Positions 54,706 to 64,000 of a stretch of DNA of 64,000 nucleotides are shown piece by piece. This DNA comes from Myrica gale. Lineage: Eukaryota; Streptophyta; Magnoliopsida; Fagales; Myricaceae. A program made the translations under genes and the position numbers. Under the pieces are notes generated by a model. It worked only from the letters and a program-made list of their open reading frames with translations, was not told the origin of the DNA and did not search any database. The stretch lies in NCBI GenBank assembly GCA_963930655.1, contig OZ005606.1, forward strand, positions 15,230,001 through 15,294,000, read 5' to 3'. Positions within the stretch are counted from its first letter, which is position 1. Each line of letters opens with the position of its first letter.

Positions 54706-57700
54706 GCACGTGTGAGACCCCGTTTATTTCTTTTGTTATTTTCTATGTATTAGCTTTAATTTTAATTATGGGGCCATATTTTTTGCCAATGTATGACCTA
54801 AGTTTTATGTTTAAGGTACATTAACTAATATGAGATTTTATTTCATAAATTTTTCCTTAAATAATTTTCTTTTCATTATGGAAGTTTTGTGCAAGTTTAA
54901 TTTTATTTCCCTAAGAGCCGAAACCCGCAAGGTAAGTTTCTCTTATGGATTTGTATTTTTCATTTGCTTAGTATATTTCATAATCCATGAAATTAAATTA
55001 TGATTAAAGATTTATATATATTGGCCGAAAATAATTAAAAAGAAAAAAATCATGAATTTCCTTTAAGTATTTAAATATTTTTGTGTCTTTAATAGGTAGC
55101 ATATATCATCATCATGTGGCCTTAATTAGTAGTTTTGAATTATCATTAGAAATATTAGATGATAAGTTACTAGGCATGTGATAAGTTTTAAGAGAGTTTA
55201 AATTGATAAGCGCACTTGCTTATCATAGTGATAAGCTAGCATAATGATAAGCTAGGGAACTTTTTATATAATAGGTTGCTGTGGCTATCGTAGAGATAGA
55301 CTAGAACCATTATCTTGAGATAAGTTGTTATGCTTATAAGATGATAAGCTATGTAATTGAACTAGATAAGCTAGAAAGCTTATAGGAGATAAGTTAGATG
55401 ACAAAAGCAACTAAGTTGAAAGTTAGGTGAGAAAGTAACTAAGTTAGTTGTATTTTAACCAAACAACATAAATGAGATTTGAAGACAAGGCCATTCACGT
55501 GAAGATACAAGGAGGAGTGAAAAGCCGTAAAGCTTTGTGGACCATGTGGAGAGTAAAGAAGAGAGAAGGTGAGCAATTAAGTGACAAGACAAGACAAAGG
55601 AAGAGAAAAGCTAGGAATGGTGATGTTCACGTAAAAGCCAAGCCAAAAAGGAGAGAAAGTGAAGTGGATAGCAAAGGGCTTCATGTGGGAGGCATGGCTT
55701 TAGGAGACAAGGGAGGAGGAGAGAGAAAATGAGGAGAAAAAGAAGTGAAAAGACCATGTATTGGTTGGCCAAACTCACCCAAGTTCACCCCCTTCCCCTC
55801 TTGTCATTTTCAACATCTCATTGTCATTTGTCATTGCAATAAATGACCTTGGGAGACTCAATTGCTTTCCATGAATCCATTCCACACTTAGCATTTCAAC
55901 TTCACTCTTCATTTGCTTCCCTTGGCCGAATATCCCACTTCATTCAACTCTCTCTCTCTCTCTTTTCCTCTCTTGGCCGAATTTCCCTTTTGAGCTTAAG
56001 CCTTGTTCTTTTCTTCTTGCAACCAAATCACTTCTCTAAAGTTCTAAGTTTGTTTCTCTTCTTTAGGTGACCAAATCCCCCCTTTGTGCAACTCATTTCT
56101 CCTCTTGGAAATATCTATTCACCTAGCCATTTTCCCTTAATGAAAATCTTGCTCACTTCCTTAGAACTAAATCATTTCAAGTTTTCCTTGTTTTTCCCCA
56201 CCATAAAACCTATCTTAGCACCTTATATCAGCCTTGGAACCATTCCAAAAGGGTGAACCGAAAGTTTGGGTTAAGGAAGGATCTTGGTGAAAATCGGGTG
56301 ACTAGTGTAAGGTAGAGGTAGGCTTGATTTCACATAATGTTTTTGCTTAAGTTATTTATAAGTTCTGACCTAAGGTGTTTCACTATGCTAGGTACACTAC
56401 TTTTGTCAAAGCTTGTGTTCAATCGTCAAGGTGAGGCCAAAAATATGGTTGTTAGTTCTAAGTATGATTGTTGGCCGAATGTTTCTTGGTTGGATCTTGA
56501 GTTGGTGTCTTGATTTTGTTAGATCTTGAGTTTAGAAGACCAACCCTAAGTATGATGTTAGATCTAGCTATATAAGCATGAGATCCGAACTTGAAAGTTA
56601 GAAAAATGTAAAGGAATGCATGTTGCAAGTTTTGGCATGAAAAGTTGTGTTGGTTGGTGTTGGCCGAATCTTGTATGTATTGGATCTTCAAATATAATTT
56701 TGTTAAGTGTCAATTTGATGAATGGTCATGATATGTGTAAAGTTTAGTAAACATATGCATATAGGCTAGTCTTGAAATGTAGTAGGTTGCATGCAAATCG
56801 AAAGAACTAGGGAAAACCTAATTATTCTATGAAAACGTTTGTTGGCCGAATATGATGTTGTGCTAGATCTTGAAGTTATTTTGTGAGTTGTAGATCCTAG
56901 GTTGTGAATCTGAAAATGGAGGATGGGATCACCATTGGAGAAGAAAATTTAGACAAGGAATGCTTAAAATAGATTATGGCCGAATGACCTAATAAGAGAA
57001 ACCCTAATAGCAACCCTATAACAATAAGATTATATTTACTTGTGATGGATAAATGAAATTAGGGTTATGACCAAATGGATTAGAGGATTAAAGCTCAATC
57101 ATAGAACACACTATATTAGTAAGAGAAAAACATGGATAATAGGCTTAAAGGTTCGGGTTAAAAGAATTAGCAAAACCTTGTGGTGTTAAGTATAGATTGA
57201 GGATTTAATTAGGTTGGCCGAAACTTATGGTGAACAAAATATAGCTTATATTTTCGGGTTGCATAGAGATTAAATGTCAAGCCAAAGATTAATTATGATT
57301 AGGGTTAGTAATTGATGAACTTAGAGACCTAGCGTAATGTATGAAAGATTAGGAGTTGATTATAGAGCAACTAGCTTGCTAATTAGAAACCTAAGTAAGA
57401 ATAATTAATAAGAATTTCTATGAAAGCCTTTGAGAATAATATTATATTTTCAGAAACATATTTTTGGGAAATAACCGATTAAAATACAAATGTTTAACTT
57501 GTATGATTATGTACTTATTTCTTAGTACTAATGTCACGCCCCGAACGCTAGCTAAACGAGGCTAATGACAGTCGCGAGCATTCCCGGCATGGGATGCTCA
57601 AGCGTACTTACTACTATACTTGCAGCGGAAATGACATTGATGCTTCAATGTTAAAAAGAAGCCTTATGATGCTAGCGTATAACGTACATAAGAACATACT

Positions 57701-57932
57701 TTCCATCGATAATTCAAGGTAGTTAAACATATTCTCAAAATATCAACCAGTTTAAAACATTAACTTACTAAGCCAAATGAAACCCATGACCACCACATCA
57801 CGGTGGCTCACGTCGGCTTTTACAAAAATTTAGCTAAATCTTCTCTAACGTTAGCAAACAAGAGAGACATTTCATCAACCCTTCCCCTAGGGTTCAAGGT
57901 CCTCTTCTTAAGATTCCACCCCTGTAACATCA

Positions 57933-58686
57933 TCTGGAATGATACAATTTAAAACATCTGTGAGTCGAAAGACTCAGTAAGGAATTATAGCTAAAAACAT
58001 GGGTTTGAAATCGTAAGCATGCACTTGAACTTGAAATCATAGTCATGTAAACATAATGCGATGCATGCCTGATTATGAATCGTGATGCATGTATATGCCT
58101 CATGTCGCATATGCACATGCACTTGCTTTTGAAAACATCATTCGTACTTATAAAGCTCTTGCTTTGGGAAATCTTATGGGCTACTTGAGCACCATTTACC
58201 CCTGGCATCAGGGTTGTGCGTTCCCGTTGGAACTGTCCCCCTTTTCCCTTGGGGACCTTACATATGGTCGAGCTAGCACACCTTCTCAATGTCCTTCAGT
58301 GGCTAGACACGACTCTTGGAGGCTCACACCTTCTTGCAAGCATCCTTCAGTGTGATTGCACATACCTCCCGGACTACCCATCCTTCTTGCAAGCATCCTT
58401 CGGTATGGGTGTCCTAGGTGACATCCATCCTTCACGTAAACGTCCTTCGGTATGGATGCACCTTCTTGACTTGGTACGGTACCGACCGACTTGGGTTCAA
58501 TAACTAACTTGTCATAAAAACTTATCATAAGGTAGCATAAAAATGGTACTTTCATTTGCATAGGATCTCTCCTTTCTCATGAGGACAATGAATGCAAATG
58601 ATCATGATGCATTCATGTCGTGCTAGGTAATGCCATGTTTGATATGATTATTCATAAACATTCTTCATGCAGTGTATCATTCCAGT
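57933..58686 (-). other. LTR hairpin domain, copy A4
   Basis: Closing stem CTGGAATGATAC (57934-57945) with GTATCATTCCAG (58674-58685); TGAGTCGAAAGACTCA at 57961-57976; hairpin series at about 58200-58490. Confidence 0.75.
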
Positions 58687-59934
58687 TTTGTAAAGCGTAA
58701 GTTGCTACTTACTATTTTCACTTACCTTCGCTTGCTTGAGTTTCGAACGTCTCGTTACCTACAATGAATCGTACTATTGTTATTCATAGGTTTACTAAAC
58801 GTATAGAGCAATCAATACATACAATCATCCAAGGTATGACTTAAAATCTTTCCATGTCCTAGGCCTACAATCTAGGATCCACTCAATATCAAGAGATAAC
58901 TACAAATGCATCAAAACACACTCCCAATTCTATCCTTGGAATCTGCAGAGGTTAATTCCAGCAACAACAATGATCTTCTCAACCTTCCAAACCTCCAACA
59001 ACCAAAACCTAGTCTCTTCATGTCACAACCAACATCCAAGACTAATTTAACATCTCATAACAACAACCATTCTCTCACATTCTTCCTACTTTTACAACTC
59101 TAATCCCAAGTTTACAACAAAACCATGATTTCATCTTCATCAAGTAAAACTATTGCATTTACCCATTTCTTTTGGGCTTTTTATCAAACACCTAGGGTGT
59201 AGCATTTGTTCTCTTGAAAATCTTTCAGATCTGACCATATATTAAACACTTAGGGCTTGGTGATTCTCAACAAGAAAATCATGCATACAACCTAATACAT
59301 CAAACCAATAGATCCGGTCATTCCTGCACAAACAAGTCTCAATCCTCTTTTAGCCCTTTTTTCAAACACCTAGGGTGCAACAATGGTTCTCTTGAACCAT
59401 TTTCCAGATCTGACCACACCTCTCCATGGTTCCATACAAGATCCACACTACTTCTTACAGAAAACATGTAGACAACATGTACGCAAGAAGAAAACAACCG
59501 AACACACAACAAGCTATCATCCAAGAAAAATGTGAGAGAAAAGAGGCAATAACAACTCACTATCAAGCCACAACCAACCCACAAGAGAAAACAAGAAGAA
59601 AATAGAGGGAGAGAGTAGGGTTTCGGCCAGCAAGGATTTTACCTTGCTTCTCTCCTCTTCCTCCTTCTTTTCTTCTTCTTTCTCCTTCTCTCCTTCTTTC
59701 TCCTTCTCTCCTTCTTTCTCCTTCTCTCCTTCTTCTTTCTCCTTCGGTTGGGTGACTTAGGGCAAGGGAAAAACGAAAGGCTGAAGAGAAAGAGGAAAAT
59801 GAAGTGTTTGGCAAAGGGGGAGAGGGTAATAGGCGTGAAAATGGTTGGGGAAAAGACAAGGTTGCCCTCCCCCTTCTTCATGAATTCCAACTCACGTATT
59901 TTCAATCCGTAAAATTTCGGAATGTAATTATATG

Positions 59935-60398
59935 TGTCAACACGATCACTCAAGGTGTCGACACTTACAACACATTTAGTGAGATGTGTCGACACCATCA
60001 CTCAAGGTGTCGACACTTCCAACACTTAGCCAAAGTGGGAAAAAATGTAAACTCTCGGGTTTCAGTTAGATGTGTCGACACCATCACTCAAGGTGTCGAC
60101 ACTTCCATCACTTGGTCAAAATTCACGGGAGTTCTGGAAAAAGGCGAACTCTCGGGTTTCAGTTGGATGTGTTGACACCATCACTCAAGGTGTCGACACT
60201 TCCAACACTTAGTAAAAAATCACTCTAGTTCCGGAAAAATATAAACATTCGGGTGTCAGTCTAATGTGTCGACACTATGACCCAAGGTGTCGACACTTAC
60301 AACACTTAGTCAAAATTCACTTTGGGCTCCAGGAAAAGGTAAACTTTCGGGTATCAGTTTAATGTGTCGACACTATGCTCCAATGTGTCGACACTTAC
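59935..60398 (-). repeat. GTGTCGACAC palindrome array in A4
   Basis: Six paired units with standard linkers. A few copies read GTGTCAACAC or GTGTTGACAC, the C-to-T and G-to-A changes expected of decaying methylated CpG. Confidence 0.9.
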
Positions 60399-60606
60399 CT
60401 AAAAAATCACCAATTAAAACATACCTACATCCTGAGGAAAATCATAGCAAAATCTCTCTCTCCTTTACAACGACATAAGTAAATTCGGGATCTCACAACT
60501 AAGAAGTGTTTGAATCGCTTGTAGGCGATCTTCGTATATTTATAGATAATCAAGGAGACCGAGGTAAGTGGATTGTAAGTGTGTAAGTGAGCTTACATTT
60601 TTCAAA

Positions 60607-61192
60607 ACTGGAATGACACACTGCATTGATTCATGATTTTTCGAGCAAGCATGATATTTCGAGCAAGCATGACATGGCATGAGCATTGCATGATTTTTCT
60701 AAAGAGAATTTTTATGCAATGTCGTATGGAAAGTTATGGAAAGATAAGTTAAATTAAGGGGCTCTGGTAGGTACTGTACCATCATGATGGACACCCATAC
60801 CGAAGGACGAATGCGAAAAGGATGGGTGAATCCTAAGAGGCTGTGCAAACCACACTGAAGGACAATGAGAAGGTGTGGGCCTCCAAGGGTCGTGTCTAGC
60901 CATCAGGCCTGAGGCAACTACGGGCTAGCTCGACCAAATGAAAAGTCCCAAAGGGTAAGGGAGACGGTTCCGATGGGAACGCACAACCCGGACCCCAGGG
61001 CCTGGGGCCAATTTCAAGAACAAGTTTATGTCTTTACAAGCAAGAGCATATGCATACCCATGACATGCATGTGCATCATGAATTAATATTTTTCCATGAC
61101 AAGCAAGTACAAGTCAAGAGCATGTTTTAAAGTTATGTATATCCCTTACTGAGTCTTTTTTACTCACATTTTAAAAATTGTGTCATTCCAGA
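60607..61192 (+). other. LTR hairpin domain, copy C2
   Basis: Closing stem CTGGAATGACACA (60608-60620) with TGTGTCATTCCAG (61179-61191). TGAGTC...TACTCA lies at 61150-61166, and hairpins CACCCAT/ATGGGTG, CCACAC/GTGTGG and GGTCG/CGACC with CTAGCC/GGGCTAG at about 60780-60945. Confidence 0.75.
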
Positions 61193-61491
61193 TGCCTCAG
61201 GTGAAGAAAGTCAGGAGGACTACCTGACTTAGAAGGAAAAGATTATGTTCATGTTTTGTTGTTGTGACTTGATCGATGAGATCCGTCACTTGTTAAGTCT
61301 TAAACATGTTATGTATGTATTAAGGTGAAAGATTATTCAGAACCTTATTATGTTGAGAGTTGGCTCGTTTCTCTCGTGATTCTGCTTTATTTCTGTTGTA
61401 AGAATGTATGTAAGAGCGCTGGAGCTATCCTGAGGATTGCTCGCGGCTGTCACGGTCCCATGCGGGATGCCGATCGGGGCGTGACAGCACG

Positions 61492-64000
61492 TCTGGCACA
61501 TAGATGTAGAACTTACAGTAGATAAGCCCATCCCGCAACTTGAATCTGGTCACCTCATCACATGGGCTCTCAAGCTTCTCAACGATCTCTTGGGACCTTG
61601 CATCCAACTCCACATCCTCTCTAAGCTTGTCCCATATCCTCCACTCAGCTCCACTTAAGGCACTAAGTTCGGCCTCATCTTCATAAAGATTCCACATCAT
61701 TGGACCTCCCTCTTTCCTTGATAAGGCATCAGCCACCTTATTCTCCTTGCCGGGTTGATACACGATGTCATATTCGAATCCCAACAGCTTCACAAGGAAC
61801 TTCTGCTGCTCCGGCGTCACTATCTTTTGTTCTAGCAAGTGTTTCAACGCTTGCTGATCGGTTACGTTGGTGAACTTTCTCCCCAGGAGGTAAGGTCTCC
61901 ATACCTTCACCGCATGCACCACCGCCAACATTTCCCATGCATAAGTGCTCCATGCCTTCTTCATTGGCCCTAAGGCCTTTGAGATATATGCAATGGGCCT
62001 CCTTTCTTGTGCTAATACTGCTCCAATTCCTTCTCCACTTGCATCAGTATAGACTTCAAATGGTTTCTTGAAGTCGGGCAGGGCCAAGACGGGTGTCTTG
62101 GTCATGGCTCTTTTCAAGTCATCAAAGGCCCTCCTCCCTTCTTCGGTCCATTCAAAGCCCTCCTTCAGCATCGACGTAAGTGGCTTGGCTATCAATCCAT
62201 AGCCTTGCACGAACCGTCGATAATAACCCGTCAATCCAAGGACCCCTCGCAAGGCCGACACATCCTTGGGTAAAGGCCAATCCACCATTGCTTCCACCTT
62301 CCGTTGGTCCACCTTCACTCCTTGGCCTGAGATGATATGGCCAAGATACTCTAGTTGTTCTTGCATGAAGGCACATTTGGAAGCCTTTATGAAGAAGTGG
62401 TGCTCCTTCAAAATCACCAACACAAGTTCCAACTGCTCCAAATGTTCCTCCACACTCTTCGAATACACCAAGATGTCGTCGAAGAACACCACTACAAACT
62501 TCCTTAAGAACGGCTTGAATATGGCATTCATAGCCGCTTGGAAGGTCGACGGGGCATTACATAGCCCAAAAGCCATCACTAGGTACTCATAGTGGCCGGA
62601 GTGATTCCTAAATGCCGTTTTGTGGGCGTCTTCCTCCTTCATCCGGATTTGATGGTATCCGGCCCGCAAATCTAGCTTGGTGAACACATGAGCTCCATAC
62701 AACTCATCAAGCATCTCTTCCACAGTAGGAATAGGGAATCTATCCCTCACCGTTGCTTCATTCAAGGCCCGATAGTCAGTGCAAAAGCGCCAACTTCCAT
62801 CCTTCTTTCTCATAAGTAACACCGGCGATGAAAAGGGGCTCGTGCTTGGTCGAATCAAGCCACTAGCCAACATCTCCTCCACTTGTCTTTTAATCTCACC
62901 CTTCTGAAAGTGAGCATACCGATATGGTGGCACATTCACCGGTTTACGATCATCCTTCAACACTATGGGATGATCGAACTCCCTTCTTGAAGGCAACGAG
63001 GCAGGCACCTCCAATACTTCCTTGTGTCTTTCCAAAACCGCCCTCACACCTTGGGGCAGCTCCTCACTTCCATCACCATGCTTCTCTCCTTGCCCATCTT
63101 CTTCTTGGTCTTGGCCCATCACTATGGCAAAGCAATGAGCCCCACCTTTGCATAGCTTCTCGAACATGTGGGCCTCGCAAGGCCTTGGCTCTTTTGATGC
63201 TAGAGCTGTCCACGTCCTCTTCTGTCCTCCAAGCTTGAACTCCATAGTCATCTTCTCATAGTCCGTGACAACCTTGTCAATGTCTCTTAGCCAAGCATTG
63301 CCCAAGACCACATCCAATCCCACCAAGGAATGTACATGGAGATCAGTCATTATGCGGACACCTTGGACATTCATCTTCACGGTTCTCACCACCATCTCGC
63401 ATCTTAGCTTCTCGCCATTTGCTACTTTGACTTCGAATGGCTCTACTTCTTCCCCATGCAACCCCACCTTAGAAAGAATGCGGGAGTTGATGAAGTTGTG
63501 GGTAGACCCACTATCCACCAACAAGGTTACTTCATGCTTCCCGACCCAAGCCATAAGTCGCATGGTTGAGAGCTTTTGCACTCTAGACATAGCATTAAGG
63601 CTCAGCTCGGCCTCCTCACTTTCCCCTTCACTAGAGGACTGCTCATGCCCGTGCTCCTCTTCACTAGACTCCCCCGCATGCTCCTCATCTTCATCGATCA
63701 TGAACATCACCTTGGCGGCTTTCTTGCATTGATGGTCGCGGCTCCACTTCTCACCACACTTGAAACATAAGCCCTTCTTGATATACTCATCCAGCTCCTC
63801 ACGTGTTAGCTTCTTGACTTCCTTCCCTTTGCTCCTGGAATCTCCCATAGCCGCCTCATTTCCCTTCCAAGACCCCGTGGAGTACAAGGGTTTAGGAGCC
63901 TTGTTAGCCACTTGGTCTTTGGTGTGTCTCTTCTCAAAGTGGTGGCTTTCTTCAAGAATCTCGGCCATCCTCATCGCCTCTTGTAGCCTTGTGGGTTGCT
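61492..64000 (-). pseudogene. B1 gag C-terminus, protease, RT and RNase H
   Basis: One long minus-strand frame enters from the right edge. In the part from the Met at 63974: a zinc knuckle (CFKCGEKWSRDHQC, residues 70-83), an acidic spacer (94-122), the protease motif LLVDSGSTHNF (151-161), RT KLDLRAGYHQIRM and VVVFFDDILVYS (active-site FFDD at 497-500), RNase H VYTDASGEGIGAV (from 641), then the connection to integrase. It stops near C2. Gag before the knuckle continues outside the window. Confidence 0.9.

Larger units (their letters stand above)
57532..60497 (-). repeat. Solo LTR of Tekay-like family A (A4), nested in C2
   Basis: 2966 bp, TGTCACGCCCCGAACGC to CGGGATCTCACA, with TSD ACTAA (57527-57531 and 60498-60502). 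It is full-length, with hairpin domain, CT-rich tract (59640-59750, expanded CTCCTTCTTT units) and palindrome array, and no internal region. Confidence 0.95.
54711..61486 (+). repeat. Solo LTR, C type (C2), with nested A4
   Basis: It starts TGTGAGACCCCG, ends CGGGGCGTGACA, and has TSD GCACG (54706-54710 and 61487-61491). Without A4 it is about 3.8 kb, similar to C1 but in the opposite orientation. In sense order: an AT-rich first part with many GGCCGAA motifs, the A4 insertion, GAATCGCTTGTAGGCGAT, then the hairpin domain. The plus-strand open frame at 55472-55732 (86 codons, Lys/Arg-rich) has no family motif and is not called as a gene. Confidence 0.9.
52317..64000 (-). mobile_element. Reina-like Ty3/gypsy chromovirus B1 (runs off the right edge)
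   Basis: Minus-strand element: gag knuckle, protease, RT and RNase H at 61492-64000, integrase and chromodomain at 53330-54705, and a probable 3' LTR at 52317-52880. Solo LTR C2 (54711-61486) is inserted in the integrase region, with the TSD GCACG on both sides. The single-frame gag-pol layout and the chromodomain pattern before an ...LEDK... tail fit the Reina clade. The 5' LTR is outside the window. Broken: the large insertion plus a small number of other breaks. Confidence 0.75.

Noticed and set aside
55472-55732. Lys/Arg-rich plus-strand frame of 86 codons
   Set aside because: It lies in the body of solo LTR C2 with no family likeness or conserved copy in C1.

Overview
The window looks like a repeat-dense intergenic block from a large plant genome, most likely a eudicot. 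It holds long-LTR chromoviruses, SIRE-like copia pieces, a CACTA transposon, a TRIM, and PIF/Harbinger and MULE relics, plus scraps of two recognisable plant genes. I see no intact host gene and no RNA gene. Almost every base that can be explained belongs to elements inserted into one another. Virus-like elements are described here as fossils only.

Layout. At 1-8427 lie an LTR end, a Reina-like Ty3/gypsy relic, a solo Tekay-type LTR (3562-5151, TSD TTGTA), a possible MITE and a PIF/Harbinger transposase relic. From 8428 to about 34790 lies a SIRE-like copia relic (D1). Its LTR is split by a 19.7-kb CACTA element (8641-28314): the two halves of the LTR are complementary and sit on either side. 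The CACTA has dense subterminal repeats at both ends. Inside it are a Tekay element (A1, 10365-19854, TSD AAAAC), a set of captured host exons (20091-22813) from a cationic amino acid transporter, a 3-beta-hydroxysteroid dehydrogenase/decarboxylase and an unrecognised gene, a TRIM inserted in one of those exons (21293-21749, TSD GATCT), and a second SIRE-like LTR fragment (D2). D1 also carries a 4-kb solo LTR (C1, 30177-34229, TSD GTTGT).

A second, younger Tekay element (A2, 35784-46459, TSD TTTTG) follows. Then come a MULE relic with recognisable splice sites (46908-47850), a gene-poor stretch, and two opposed C-type LTR pieces (50280-52316). The right end is a Reina-like chromovirus (B1, about 52317 to beyond 64000). 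It is interrupted by a C-type solo LTR (C2, 54711-61486, TSD GCACG), which is itself interrupted by a Tekay solo LTR (A4, 57532-60497, TSD ACTAA).

Two signals are not explained by routine annotation. (1) The long A- and C-type LTRs share a domain of about 650-750 bp. It is closed by a 12-13-bp inverted repeat and filled with hairpins whose loops are nearly constant while their stems change in a compensating way, which suggests a conserved RNA fold in the element leader. (2) Arrays of the palindrome GTGTCGACAC, with the same linker text and orientation, occur in the LTRs of both the Ty3/gypsy A family and the unrelated copia D family. The captured, in-frame chimeric exon inside the CACTA is the third main point of interest.
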